Notes: generated from the sequence alone by a model not told the origin. A stretch of DNA of 64,000 nucleotides from Christiangramia forsetii KT0803 (GCF_000060345.1 NC_008571.1:2852001-2916000), one strand, 5' to 3'; positions 20,114-30,014 are shown, counted from the stretch's first letter. Numbers and translations: made by a program.

Positions 20114-23100
20114 TTATATGCCCAGATTAAGGGTAAAGAATAAACTTCTTACTCCGGGATATCCTAAGCCTGTTAAACCTGTGGCATTCCCTCCGGCTCC
20201 AACACTAAAGGATTCCGGATCAAAACCGTCCCATGGAGTGTACAAAATAATATTATTTGCAGCCACTGAAGCTCTTACAGAAGTAAACGGAAGACGTTCT
20301 AACATGTTTTCCTGTAAATTATACCCCAATGTGATATTCCTAAGTTTTATAAAAGCAGCGTCTTGCACAAAATTCTCACTTACTCCTCGATATCGATTCC
20401 TATAAAAACCTGCTCCGTAATCCCTGCCATCTGGCCCCTCCCCCTGACCAAGGAATACTGGCTGTGTATTTGGACTGCCATCTTCCAGTACACCATCAAA
20501 AACAATAGTCTCGTTTCTATTTAGAGTATATTCTGCAATACCAAATGCTGAGAAAAAGTTATCAAACTGATTGTACTGTTGAACTCCTGCTCTAAAGTCA
20601 ATGAGAAATGAAAAATCAAAACCTTTATATGCAAAGTTATTACTTAAGCCTCCAATCCATTTTGGAGTAGAATTTCCAAGGATTAACTGATCTGAATTCC
20701 TTGTGGGAAAACCATCTGCACCAATAATTATAGGTAAACTCTCATTTAGAAAAATATCCTCGGGATCTGAACCAAATCTACCATAGCTGGTTCCGAACAA
20801 ATTGCCATACGCCTCTCCTTCCAACAATTTAATTGTAACGCGACTCCCTGCATAGCCAAATTGGCTCCCCACTTCAATCTCTTCAATCCCTTCACGTATA
20901 CTCTTTACTTCATTTTTATTGTAAGCTGCATTCAATGTTATATCCCATCTAAACTCCTCATTCTTAATAGGAGTACCTCTTATTATAAACTCCCAACCTT
21001 GATTTTCAATTTCCCCTGCATTAGTTATAAAAGTGGAGAATCCAGCCGACTCACTCACAGGAACCGGTATAATTTGATCTTTACTATTAGATTTATACCA
21101 GGTTATATCTAGTCCTAACCGATTTTCAAAAAATCGAAGATCAGTACCAAATTCTATCGCAGTAGTTTTTTCAGGTTTCAGTTCAAGATCGCCAAACTGG
21201 CTAAATCTTGTAAATCCTACCTGTCCATTTAAAGGATAAACATCTGGAGAGTTATAAGTTTGACCAATCGCATAAGGATTTGTATCCTTACCTACTTGAG
21301 CCCAAGATCCTCTTAACTTTCCAAAAGTGAACCAACCTGGTTGCTCAAAACTTTCTGTAAATACATACCCCAGGTTTACTGATGGATAGAAAAATGAATT
21401 GTTCCCTATTGGTAATGTTGAAGTCCAGTCATTTCTGGCAGTTATATTAAGGAATAAAGTCTCGTCATAATTAAGCATTAAGTCCCCATACACCCCTACA
21501 AGCCGTCTTTTCCTTTTGTCTTGTGAAGTTGAAACCCTACTGGTATAACTAAGATCATAAAATCTTGGGATTACAAAGTCTTCTCCTTCAGCATCCACCC
21601 TCTCATAATCCCTTTCAAAGATATCATTACCCACCCTCAAAGTGGTTTTGAACTTCTCTGTCCAGTCGTTTTTAAAAGTTAGGAATATATTAGAATTTAT
21701 ATCCCGGCTATTAATTCTGGTTTCACGAATAAAACCTTCACTGTCTAAAGGATTTTCACCATCTATACCTAACGGACCAGGTGTAATTTCTGTACGCCGG
21801 TCACTATAATAATCTGTACCTATTAAATAAGTGACATCCAAAAACTTCCAGGGACTATAAGAAAACCGAAAATTACCCACTGTTCTATTCACTTCATCTT
21901 CAAATGTGCTAAAACGAGCATCATATATTGGATTGGTATTTCCATAAGTTTTCATGGTGCCATCTGGATTAATATAATCTTCAACATCGTGGTTCGGAGC
22001 CCAGTAAACTAATCGCTCCATAAAGCGATCATGGGGTACCCTATTACCTCCAGAAATTGTATAATTCACATTGCCTGAAAATCTAAATTTTTCACTAAAC
22101 TTTATTTCTCCACTTAGTTTGGCCGAAGTTCTCCCCCAATCACTAAAAGGAATGATTCCTTCTTGATCTAAGTTACCTAAAGATCCATAGAATGTCACAT
22201 TTTCGCTACCTCCAGAAATACTCAATGTATTATCAATCTGAATACCCGTTTGCATGGCATCTCTCCATATATCATTAAAAACTACATCAGGATCTATTTC
22301 ATTTATTTCAGCCATGGATGGTCCCCAGTTCGGCCAAAAAGAATCGGGGTCATAAACTCCAGAGAAACCCTGACCATAAGTTTCCTGAAATTCCGGAAAT
22401 CTATTGATTTCTTCAAATCCCACCGATGAGTTAAGATTTATTTTTATCCTACCGGCCTTTCCTTTTTTTGTAGTAATGATCACAGCACCATTTGCCGCCC
22501 TAACCCCATAGAGAGCAGTTGCAGCAGCACCTTTAAGGATACTCATAGATTCAATATCGTTAGGATTGATATCTGCAGCCCTGTTAGAAAGTCCTCTTGG
22601 CGTGCCCACAGATTCAACAGTAGAGTTGTCTATTGGCACCCCATCTATAACAAATAATGGCTGGTTATCTGCATTAGGATCCAGGGAGTTTACACCTCTA
22701 ATAATTATTCTGGCACTCATTCCTGGCGCGCCTCCAGAATTAGTGATTTGAACTCCTGCAGCCTGCCCCTGCAAAGCACTTACAAGATTCTGTTGTTTTG
22801 TCTTTGTAATCTCTTCAGAATCAATCTCCTGGATAGCATACCCAAGGGACTTTTTTTCCTGCTCTATCCCGAAAGAAGTCACTACGACCTCATCAAGACT
22901 TTCCAGGTCTGCCACCAGGGTAACATCCAGGGTGGATTGTCCTGTATAAGAAATTTCCTGAGTTTCGAATCCAACAGAAGAGAAAACCAGGACTTCCCCA
23001 GGTTCTATATCTATTCGATAGTTCCCATCAAAATCGGTGATCGTACCCCGATTCGTTCCTTTAATTAGCACATTTACCCCGTTTAGAGGCTCCCCGTCTT

Positions 23101-23200
23101 CAGATCCGGTAATCAAACCGCTTACAGAATTTTCCTGTGCCAACAAGGTTGCAAATTGAAAAATAGCTAAAAAGGCTATTATTGAAGTTTTTAATTTCAT
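20114..23200 (-). CDS. SusC/RagA family TonB-linked outer-membrane transporter
   Basis: A 1028-residue TonB-dependent importer. Domains in order: signal peptide (ends LLAQ), CarboxypepD_reg-like domain at about 25-95 (VSGLITGSEDGEPLNGVNVL), TonB box region with EVVVTSFG, plug domain at about 115-225 (ALQGQAAGVQITNSGGAPG, IIRGVNSL, LKGAAATALYG), then the beta-barrel to the C-terminal RSLFFTLNLGI with terminal aromatic pattern. It imports a substrate captured by SusD using energy from TonB. Upstream lies a TATATTTA element at 23234-23241. No sigma/anti-sigma or hybrid sensor regulator is next to it. Confidence 0.95.
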   Translation of the reverse strand: MKLKTSIIAFLAIFQFATLLAQENSVSGLITGSEDGEPLNGVNVLIKGTNRGTITDFDGNYRIDIEPGEVLVFSSVGFETQEISYTGQSTLDVTLVADLESLDEVVVTSFGIEQEKKSLGYAIQEIDSEEITKTKQQNLVSALQGQAAGVQITNSGGAPGMSARIIIRGVNSLDPNADNQPLFVIDGVPIDNSTVESVGTPRGLSNRAADINPNDIESMSILKGAAATALYGVRAANGAVIITTKKGKAGRIKINLNSSVGFEEINRFPEFQETYGQGFSGVYDPDSFWPNWGPSMAEINEIDPDVVFNDIWRDAMQTGIQIDNTLSISGGSENVTFYGSLGNLDQEGIIPFSDWGRTSAKLSGEIKFSEKFRFSGNVNYTISGGNRVPHDRFMERLVYWAPNHDVEDYINPDGTMKTYGNTNPIYDARFSTFEDEVNRTVGNFRFSYSPWKFLDVTYLIGTDYYSDRRTEITPGPLGIDGENPLDSEGFIRETRINSRDINSNIFLTFKNDWTEKFKTTLRVGNDIFERDYERVDAEGEDFVIPRFYDLSYTSRVSTSQDKRKRRLVGVYGDLMLNYDETLFLNITARNDWTSTLPIGNNSFFYPSVNLGYVFTESFEQPGWFTFGKLRGSWAQVGKDTNPYAIGQTYNSPDVYPLNGQVGFTRFSQFGDLELKPEKTTAIEFGTDLRFFENRLGLDITWYKSNSKDQIIPVPVSESAGFSTFITNAGEIENQGWEFIIRGTPIKNEEFRWDITLNAAYNKNEVKSIREGIEEIEVGSQFGYAGSRVTIKLLEGEAYGNLFGTSYGRFGSDPEDIFLNESLPIIIGADGFPTRNSDQLILGNSTPKWIGGLSNNFAYKGFDFSFLIDFRAGVQQYNQFDNFFSAFGIAEYTLNRNETIVFDGVLEDGSPNTQPVFLGQGEGPDGRDYGAGFYRNRYRGVSENFVQDAAFIKLRNITLGYNLQENMLERLPFTSVRASVAANNIILYTPWDGFDPESFSVGAGGNATGLTGLGYPGVRSLFFTLNLGI

Positions 23201-23341
23201 ACCTTATTTTGTTAATTAATTGTGAATGAAGTCTAAATATAATACATCTATATTTATTATGTTACTTCATTTTATCAATATATTTAACAACTGTTCATCT
23301 TTTTAGTTCTTATAACGATTATATTCTACTCTTTTAACACC

Positions 23342-24679
23342 ATGATCAAACATTCAGTAAAATTAAGTATAGCTGTTAAATCAATGCTATTCCTAAGCTC
23401 GCTTTTAATTATATCCTGTTCAGCAATTAAAAAAACAAATAAAGAAATAGAAACAGATTTTCATGAATCCCCAGTATTTAAAAAAGGCTACGCTGGTTTT
23501 GCATTATATGATCCGGCTATAGATAAAATGCTTTACACCCACAATGCTGAAAAATATTTTACCCCGGCTTCTAACACTAAACTCTTTTCCCTCTACACTG
23601 GATTAAAGATACTGGGAGGTTCCATTCCGGCTTTAAAATATACCACTGTAGGCGATAGTTTAATTTTTAAAGGCACTGGAGATCCATCATTTTTAAATCC
23701 TGAATTACCAAAATCCCATGTATGGAACTTTTTAAAGAACAGTGATAAAAAGCTGTTTTATGCCCCCCCGGTATTTAAAGAAAAACGATTAGGATCTGGC
23801 TGGGCGTGGGATGATTATGATTCTTATTATTCCGCGGAAAAAATTGATTTTCCTATCTACGGTAATCTGATAGAAATTAAATTTGAAAAAGGAGCATCTA
23901 AGCCCTCTATAAAACCAGGATTGCTATCAGATTCTATTCATGCAATAAAACCGGCAAAAGTTAAAAACAAATATGTTCAAAGGGAAATTGCTTCAAATAA
24001 AATGGAATATCAAAATTTCCCGAGAGAGGAAGATTTCACCCAAAATATTCCTTTTAACTTCTCTTCAGAACTTATTGTAAAGTTACTTTCAGATACACTA
24101 AACAGGAAAGTTGAAATATATAGAGGAGATACCAAAACCCTTAAGTTTAACAAAACTCTCTACAGTGTTCCTGGTGATAGCATTTATAAACGTATGATGC
24201 AGGTAAGTGATAATTTTATTGCTGAACAGATCCTTTTAATGGCCGCCGATAAAATCTCAGATAGTTTAAAAACAAGCATTGCTATAGATTATATGAAAGA
24301 GAATTATTTAGGGGATCTCCTTGATGAAGCTAAGTGGGTTGATGGGTCAGGACTTTCCAGGTACAATTTATTTACTCCAAGGTCAATGATTAAGCTGATT
24401 GAAAAAATAGAAAAGGAGATGCCGAAAGAAGAACTTTTCAAGATCCTCGCAGCCGGAGGTGAATCTGGAACACTTAAGAATTATTACAAAGCTGAAACTC
24501 CTTATATTTATGCCAAAACAGGAACTTTAAGAAATAATCATAGCCTTAGCGGTTTTCTTATTACCAAAAGTGGAAAAACGCTTATTTTTAGCTTTATGAA
24601 TAGTAATTATACCGTGCCTACTTCAGAATTAAAACAAGGCATGACTCGCATTCTGGAAATGATCAGAGATAATTATTAA
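23342..24679 (+). CDS. dacB: D-alanyl-D-alanine carboxypeptidase/endopeptidase, PBP4 type (S13)
   Basis: Peptidoglycan DD-peptidase of 445 residues. The three active-site motifs of the S13 family are present: SNTK (77-80), SDN (289-291) and KTGT (392-395). A signal region ending LLIISCSA makes it a likely lipoprotein (Cys26). It probably trims pentapeptides or opens crosslinks in the periplasm. It is divergent from susC and followed after 14 bases by the LD-carboxypeptidase gene, with which it forms an operon. Confidence 0.92.
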   Translation: MIKHSVKLSIAVKSMLFLSSLLIISCSAIKKTNKEIETDFHESPVFKKGYAGFALYDPAIDKMLYTHNAEKYFTPASNTKLFSLYTGLKILGGSIPALKYTTVGDSLIFKGTGDPSFLNPELPKSHVWNFLKNSDKKLFYAPPVFKEKRLGSGWAWDDYDSYYSAEKIDFPIYGNLIEIKFEKGASKPSIKPGLLSDSIHAIKPAKVKNKYVQREIASNKMEYQNFPREEDFTQNIPFNFSSELIVKLLSDTLNRKVEIYRGDTKTLKFNKTLYSVPGDSIYKRMMQVSDNFIAEQILLMAADKISDSLKTSIAIDYMKENYLGDLLDEAKWVDGSGLSRYNLFTPRSMIKLIEKIEKEMPKEELFKILAAGGESGTLKNYYKAETPYIYAKTGTLRNNHSLSGFLITKSGKTLIFSFMNSNYTVPTSELKQGMTRILEMIRDNY

Positions 24680-24693
24680 ACAGCAATACTCAA

Positions 24694-25749
24694 ATGCAAA
24701 GAAGAAAATTTATTCAGAATATTGGAATCGGCGGACTTATGTTACCCCTAAACCCACTTAGTTTCGATCAAAATAAAGCAGAAATTCTCGATGAGGATGT
24801 ATTAATACCTGAAGCACTTAAAGAAGGAGATACTATAGGAATTGTTAGCCCTGCCAGTGCAATTTTTGAATCTGAACCTTATACCATTGCCAAAGAATTT
24901 TTTGAAGCGATGGGACTAAAAGTGAAATTCGGCAAAAACACCAGAAACCGATATGGGCATTTAGCCGGAACAGATGAAGAGCGGGCAGAAGAATTAAATG
25001 AAATGTTTCGGGATAAGTCTGTAAAGGCGATTATTGCTTTGAGAGGTGGTTCTGGAGCGGCCAGGATACTTGATAAACTGGATTACGAGGCAATAATGAA
25101 TAATCCAAAGATATTTATCGGCTACAGTGATATTACGGCTCTGCACCTGGCAATATTTGAGAAAACCCGTCTGGTAAGCTTTCATGGGCCTGTCGCCGTG
25201 TCCACCTGGAATTCTTTTAGTGCTGACTATTTAAGACGTTTATTATTTAAAAACGAAGCCATCACATATAGTAATCCAGCGTCAAAAGGGGATGAATTGG
25301 TGCAAACCAAAAACAGGATACGAGTAATTAATGAGGGTAGTGTTAAGGGACAATTACTAGGGGGCAACCTTTCCGTCCTCACAGGAATTATGGGATCTGA
25401 ATATTTTCCTAAAGACTGGACAGGTAAAATACTATATCTCGAAGACGTTGGAGAAAAGATTTATGCCGTAGACCGAATGATGACACAAATTCAACTTGGT
25501 GGAGTACTGAACCAGATCAGCGGATTTGTTTTCGGCAAATGTACCGATTGTGATCCCGGCGGTAGCGGTTATGGATCCCTGACTCTGGAAGAAGTCATTG
25601 ATCACTATATTAAACCTCTGGGAATTCCAGCATTTTCTGGAGCAATGATTGGCCATATTGACGATAATGTTACGATCCCAAATGGAATCCAGGCCGAACT
25701 TGACGCAACAAATGGAACTATTAGACTATTATCCCCGGCAGTGAAATAG
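24694..25749 (+). CDS. Exported LD-carboxypeptidase (S66 family)
   Basis: A 351-residue S66 serine peptidase; relatives remove the terminal D-Ala from L-Lys/DAP tetrapeptides (LdcA) or cleave peptide antibiotics (MccF). Catalytic residues are visible as Ser145 in IGYSDITAL, Glu250 in LYLEDVGEK and His321 in MIGHIDDN. Unlike cytosolic LdcA it begins with a twin-arginine-like signal, MQRRKFIQNIGIGGLMLPL, so it is probably exported and folded before export. It follows the PBP4 gene, fitting stepwise shortening of stem peptides outside the cytosol. Confidence 0.88.
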   Translation: MQRRKFIQNIGIGGLMLPLNPLSFDQNKAEILDEDVLIPEALKEGDTIGIVSPASAIFESEPYTIAKEFFEAMGLKVKFGKNTRNRYGHLAGTDEERAEELNEMFRDKSVKAIIALRGGSGAARILDKLDYEAIMNNPKIFIGYSDITALHLAIFEKTRLVSFHGPVAVSTWNSFSADYLRRLLFKNEAITYSNPASKGDELVQTKNRIRVINEGSVKGQLLGGNLSVLTGIMGSEYFPKDWTGKILYLEDVGEKIYAVDRMMTQIQLGGVLNQISGFVFGKCTDCDPGGSGYGSLTLEEVIDHYIKPLGIPAFSGAMIGHIDDNVTIPNGIQAELDATNGTIRLLSPAVK

Positions 25750-25757
25750 AGGATATT

Positions 25758-26894
25758 TTATTTTTTTCGCTTTAGTTCTTTTTGATGAAGCTCTCTACCT
25801 AACTCAGCCAGGAAGGGAATCCCAAGATGTTTGTACTCGTAAACTCCATCATTGAATATTCCATTTTGGTTTACAAGAAGACTTGCTGAAAGAAGAAATT
25901 CTATATTATTCTTTTCATCGGTGATATAAGCCGTTTCCGTTAATGTTCCGTAAGCATAACCTACCTTATTATATATCTTGATGTGAGAAGGGATTCGCTC
26001 TTTTGAGTCCCCATATATAAAGAACTTGCCATAACTATCATAGAATTCTTGTTCGTCATAGCCGGCTTCTCCGGGTAATGTAGCCATCGCCTGTTTCAGA
26101 AATTCCATTTGTTCAGGTTCAATATGGAAGTTTTTTGATTTCGGAAAATTACCTGGGAAAAATAGCATTTTCATGAGTTTATGCTGAGTTTCCAGCGGAA
26201 AATAATTTTTAAAAGCAAAACTAAACGGCTCGTCTACCTTCTCTTCATTCTCTATATAACCGACTCCTTTTATCACATCATGGATCATAAGGGAATCTGC
26301 CTTAGCATTATTGGAAACTGGCAACTTGAACTCTCCATTTTCCGTTTTAAAGATCATTTGTTTTGTAAGAGTATCGCCCGATCCTTCTCCTGAAAATCTA
26401 TGGGAGATGCGAACCGGAGCAAGTCCTTTAGATTTCAGCTTGGCGTTGATATAATCCTGACCAAGGAACTCGAAAAGCCGGTTATATGCATCATTATCAC
26501 TTACAGCGAAAATCGCATCTATATCATTCGCAATGCTATGATTAATAGAATCATTCTCCAGATGATAAGGGGTAGATTTATAAATATCAATGCCCTCTTC
26601 ACTCAATTCGTTGACCTTCTCAAGACTTAAAACAGCTATTGGTAATTTCACTGTGCTGGCAGGGTAAAAATATGCTTCAGCATCAACTCTATATTTATAA
26701 TCTTCAAATTCCACTGCTCCATCAGTCCGTATTATTCTGGAATAAATGATCTGAACCTCATATTTCTCGGGATTGCTGAATACTTCGGAAAGTTTGCTGT
26801 TTTGAGATAAAGAAACCTGTTTAAGCACATTCTGGCTCATACTACAGCTTGCAATAAGCAGAAATATTGCAACGATTGAAAGATATTTAAACAT
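25758..26894 (-). CDS. Beta-lactamase-fold serine hydrolase, lipoprotein
   Basis: A 378-residue protein with lipobox LLIASCS (Cys17). Motifs of the class A beta-lactamase/penicillin-binding fold: STVK (80-83) and SDN (132-134); the third KTG-type box appears as KVGYAYG, which is atypical. It may be a DD-peptidase-like or other hydrolase; true beta-lactamase activity should not be assumed. The ATG at 26894 is chosen; an upstream TTG frame (26918) would cover the promoter. It converges on the S66 gene. Confidence 0.8.
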   Translation of the reverse strand: MFKYLSIVAIFLLIASCSMSQNVLKQVSLSQNSKLSEVFSNPEKYEVQIIYSRIIRTDGAVEFEDYKYRVDAEAYFYPASTVKLPIAVLSLEKVNELSEEGIDIYKSTPYHLENDSINHSIANDIDAIFAVSDNDAYNRLFEFLGQDYINAKLKSKGLAPVRISHRFSGEGSGDTLTKQMIFKTENGEFKLPVSNNAKADSLMIHDVIKGVGYIENEEKVDEPFSFAFKNYFPLETQHKLMKMLFFPGNFPKSKNFHIEPEQMEFLKQAMATLPGEAGYDEQEFYDSYGKFFIYGDSKERIPSHIKIYNKVGYAYGTLTETAYITDEKNNIEFLLSASLLVNQNGIFNDGVYEYKHLGIPFLAELGRELHQKELKRKK

Positions 26895-26915
26895 GGTAGA
26901 CGAAATTGATACTTT

Positions 26916-26923
26916 CAAATATA
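26916..26923 (-). promoter_or_regulatory. -7 promoter element for the serine hydrolase gene
   Basis: TATATTTG on the minus strand, 21 bases before the ATG at 26894. It supports that start over the upstream TTG. Confidence 0.5.
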
Positions 26924-27048
26924 TTAGATAATCTGTTATTTCTTAAACTGATTTAATATTTAAAAACTGAATCAACACGGAATACCTATTTTTTAAAAGC
27001 CGGAAATTTCCTCTTTTGAATTATCATTTTTATAATAACTTAGCATCA

Positions 27049-28569
27049 ATGGATAAAAAAGCACAATTTGTAGAAGAAATTCAGAAAGGCTATACCACCA
27101 AGGGAGATTATATTTATCTGGGCGCAGGGATGATTGATGGTGAGGTACATTCTGAAGCCGCGGTAAAAATTCCCCTAAAAACCATGAATAGACATGGTTT
27201 GATCGCTGGAGCTACCGGAACCGGAAAATCAAAAACACTTCAGATCATTGCTGAAAATCTTTCAGAAAAGGGAGTTCCTGTAATGCTCATGGACGTAAAA
27301 GGAGATCTTAGTGGTATTGCTGAAGCTGCAGAAGAAAAAGATTTTATTACCGAAAGACATCTAAAACTTGATTTTCCATTTTCAGCCACAAGCTCACCCG
27401 CTGAAATATTAACACTTTCGGACCAGGAAGGGATTAGGTTAAGAGCTACTGTTAGCGAGTTTGGCCCCGTGTTATTATCCCGAATACTAGATCTTACCTC
27501 CACTCAAACAGGCATCCTGGCAATTATTTTTAAATATTGCGATGATAACCAGCTTCCGTTACTTGACCTTAAAGATCTTAAAAAGATCATTCAATATTCA
27601 ACCGAAAACGGAAAAGAAGAATTTGAAAAAAACTACGGAAGAATCTCCAGAGCCTCTACCGGTGCTATTTTGAGAAAAATCGTGTCTTTAGAACAACAGG
27701 GAGCAGATCTTTTTTTTGGAGAAAGATCGTTTGAAGTAAATGATCTGCTTAGAAAGACTCGAGACGGTAAAGGTTATGTAAATATTCTAAGACTTACAGA
27801 TATTCAGGATAGGCCAAAACTTTTTTCAACATTCATGCTAAGCCTGCTTGCGGAAATTTATTCCACCTTTCCAGAAAAAGGTGATATGGACAAACCGGAA
27901 CTAGTGATGTTTATAGACGAGGCTCATCTTATTTTTGAAGAAGCTTCAGATGCATTGTTAGATCAAATTGAAAGTATCGTAAAATTAATTAGGTCTAAAG
28001 GTGTGGGAATTTATTTTGTGACCCAAAATCCCGCCGATGTTCCAGAGGAGGTACTTGGTCAGTTAGGTTTAAAGATTCAGCATGCTCTAAGGGCATTTAC
28101 GGCAAAAGACAGAAAAGCGATTAAACTTGCTGCTGAAAATTATCCGGTTTCAGAATTTTATGATACCAAAAATATGCTTACAGCGTTAGGTATAGGAGAG
28201 GCATTGGTTTCAGCTTTAGACGAGAAAGGGAGACCTTCTCCACTTGTTGCTACAATGCTTAGAGCTCCCATGAGTAGAATGGATATTCTTTCAGATAAAG
28301 AATTAAAAGATTTAATAAACAGTTCTGCTCTTGTTCCAAAATACAATGAAGAACTTGACAGAGAGAGTGCTTACGAAATTCTAAATAGAAAGATTGAAAC
28401 GGCTGAGAAAGAAGAAGCGAAAGAAAAAGCCGAAAAAGAAAGAAAAGAAGTAACGAAACCCAGTTCCCGCCGTCGAACAAAAAGTAGTGAAGGAGCTATT
28501 ATAAAAGTCCTAACCAGCGCAACCTTTATTCGAGGAGTGATGGGAATTCTGAATAAATTTTTAAAATAA
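27049..28569 (+). CDS. HerA-like ATPase, DUF853/YjgR type
   Basis: A 506-residue P-loop ATPase of the HerA/FtsK superfamily. Walker A is GATGTGKS (54-61) and Walker B is FIDEAHLIFEE (288-298); GIYFVTQNPADVPEEVLGQL follows, matching DUF853 proteins such as YjgR. HerA relatives pump DNA with NurA, but YjgR-type proteins lack a known partner and none is visible here. The C-terminus has a charged KEEAKEKAEKERKE coiled coil. The ATG at 27049 is preferred over an upstream TTG at 27016. Confidence 0.9.
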   Translation: MDKKAQFVEEIQKGYTTKGDYIYLGAGMIDGEVHSEAAVKIPLKTMNRHGLIAGATGTGKSKTLQIIAENLSEKGVPVMLMDVKGDLSGIAEAAEEKDFITERHLKLDFPFSATSSPAEILTLSDQEGIRLRATVSEFGPVLLSRILDLTSTQTGILAIIFKYCDDNQLPLLDLKDLKKIIQYSTENGKEEFEKNYGRISRASTGAILRKIVSLEQQGADLFFGERSFEVNDLLRKTRDGKGYVNILRLTDIQDRPKLFSTFMLSLLAEIYSTFPEKGDMDKPELVMFIDEAHLIFEEASDALLDQIESIVKLIRSKGVGIYFVTQNPADVPEEVLGQLGLKIQHALRAFTAKDRKAIKLAAENYPVSEFYDTKNMLTALGIGEALVSALDEKGRPSPLVATMLRAPMSRMDILSDKELKDLINSSALVPKYNEELDRESAYEILNRKIETAEKEEAKEKAEKERKEVTKPSSRRRTKSSEGAIIKVLTSATFIRGVMGILNKFLK

Positions 28570-28585
28570 AATTACCCAATTTAAA

Positions 28586-29143
28586 ATGTATAAAAGAGCT
28601 TTATTAATTATTGGTTTATGTGTAAGTGTATTATCCTGTACTAGTGATGAAGAAAATCCTTTTCTTATTTCTCCCACTCAGGTTGGCCCGCTAAAAAAAG
28701 AGAATAAGATACATCAGTTAGATTCTATATTTCAGGGAGATAGTATTGTTAGACAAACGAGTGGCCCTCAGGAATTTCGCTCAACAGATGAAATTAAGGT
28801 CTTTAGTGAAGAAGGCCAGGCATTAATGAGCCTTGAACCTTTACAGGAATTTGATTCTACAAGCACTATTGGCTATATTAGAATTCTTGACGCTCGCTAT
28901 GAAACCAAGCATGGAGTAAATATCAAAAGTTCATTTAAGGAAATCGTGGAGAATTACAATATTTCCAGAATAGAGAATACGATAAATTCTGCGGTAGTGT
29001 TTCTAGATGAGATCAACGCTTATATTACCATAGATAAGAATCAGTTACCTACGAATTTAAGGTATGATACCGATAGTAAGATCATGGCCTCTCAAATTCC
29101 TGATGATGCGAAAATTAAATACTTTATGATCTACTGGAATTAG
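28586..29143 (+). CDS. Uncharacterised lipoprotein
   Basis: A 185-residue protein with a lipobox VLSCTS (Cys18). No family is recognised. The mature part holds a segment with regular hydrophobic spacing and ends in KIKYFMIYWN. It begins 16 bases after the HerA-like gene and ends two bases before the pyrophosphatase gene, so it belongs to that operon. Confidence 0.75.
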   Translation: MYKRALLIIGLCVSVLSCTSDEENPFLISPTQVGPLKKENKIHQLDSIFQGDSIVRQTSGPQEFRSTDEIKVFSEEGQALMSLEPLQEFDSTSTIGYIRILDARYETKHGVNIKSSFKEIVENYNISRIENTINSAVVFLDEINAYITIDKNQLPTNLRYDTDSKIMASQIPDDAKIKYFMIYWN

Positions 29144-29145
29144 AG

Positions 29146-29742
29146 ATGCGTAATTTTCTGTTGGTCATAACCCTATGCTTAATGTACGGATGTAAGTCCC
29201 AGGTAGATTACCTAAATACAGATTTAAAATCTCAAAATGGATATTACCAGGCAGTAATTGAAATTCCCGCAGGAACCAATTCCAAAATTGAATATGATAA
29301 AGTTTCAAAGATCTTTAAGCCATCTTTGAAAGACGGAAAAGAAAGAACTATTGATTTTCTTGCGTATCCAGCCAATTACGGCTTTATTCCCTCAACTTTT
29401 TCAAACCCTGAGAAAGGAGGGGATGGCGACGCCCTGGACGTAATGGTGCTTAGCTCCACAATTCCTTCTGGGAAAATTATTGAAATAATCCCCATAGGAA
29501 TGTTGAAACTGATGGATGCCGGTGAAGAAGACTACAAGGTGATTGCAATTCCTGCAGACCTAAATTTAAGGACGATTAATACTGAAACTTTTAAAGATTT
29601 CGTTAAAAAGTATGAACCTGCTAAAGAAATTCTGGAAAGTTGGTTTACAAATTATGATCCCGCAGATAAGACTGAAATACAAGGCTGGGCGGACGAAGAG
29701 GAAACGAAAAAAGAGATATTACGACTTCATGTAGAATTGTAA
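29146..29742 (+). CDS. ppa: Inorganic pyrophosphatase, family I, lipoprotein form
   Basis: Hydrolyses pyrophosphate to phosphate. The family I signature is complete: YPANYGFIPSTF and the metal-binding DGDALD (93-98), plus EEDYKVIAIP. Unlike the cytosolic enzyme, the protein starts with MRNFLLVITLCLMYGCKS, a lipoprotein signal with Cys16. It is therefore predicted to sit in the envelope, facing the periplasm. The rest has the usual length (about 180 residues). It follows an uncharacterised lipoprotein gene by two bases. Confidence 0.9.
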   Translation: MRNFLLVITLCLMYGCKSQVDYLNTDLKSQNGYYQAVIEIPAGTNSKIEYDKVSKIFKPSLKDGKERTIDFLAYPANYGFIPSTFSNPEKGGDGDALDVMVLSSTIPSGKIIEIIPIGMLKLMDAGEEDYKVIAIPADLNLRTINTETFKDFVKKYEPAKEILESWFTNYDPADKTEIQGWADEEETKKEILRLHVEL

Positions 29743-29810
29743 AATTTGTTAATATTGTAGCTATTCTTAATTGTTTAAGTACATTTATTTCTTAACCAAT
29801 AAAACAAGAT

Positions 29811-30014
29811 ATGATTAAAGTCTTAGCAATGATTATGCTTATTGGAGGTGCAATTGCACTTGTAATGGGCGTATTAGGAATTTTTGGTAGTGTAGCGTTA
29901 ATGCTTAGCCCCTGGGCGCTCACCATCCTTGGCTTCGTATTCTTTGTCGCCGGAATTTCAATGTTAAAATACAGAAAAGATACCGATGAAGTTCAGGCAA
30001 AAAGCCAGAATTAA
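29811..30014 (+). CDS. Small membrane protein
   Basis: A 67-residue protein with two hydrophobic helices (about 3-27 and 31-51) and a charged tail (YRKDTDEVQAKSQN). Unknown function. It lies 68 bases after the pyrophosphatase gene and is followed by a strong terminator, which supports it being a real gene. Confidence 0.65.
   Translation: MIKVLAMIMLIGGAIALVMGVLGIFGSVALMLSPWALTILGFVFFVAGISMLKYRKDTDEVQAKSQN

Noticed and set aside
25758-26894. Antibiotic-resistance beta-lactamase
   Set aside because: The third active-site box is KVG and the protein is a lipoprotein of 378 residues, too long for a class A enzyme; only the fold is supported.
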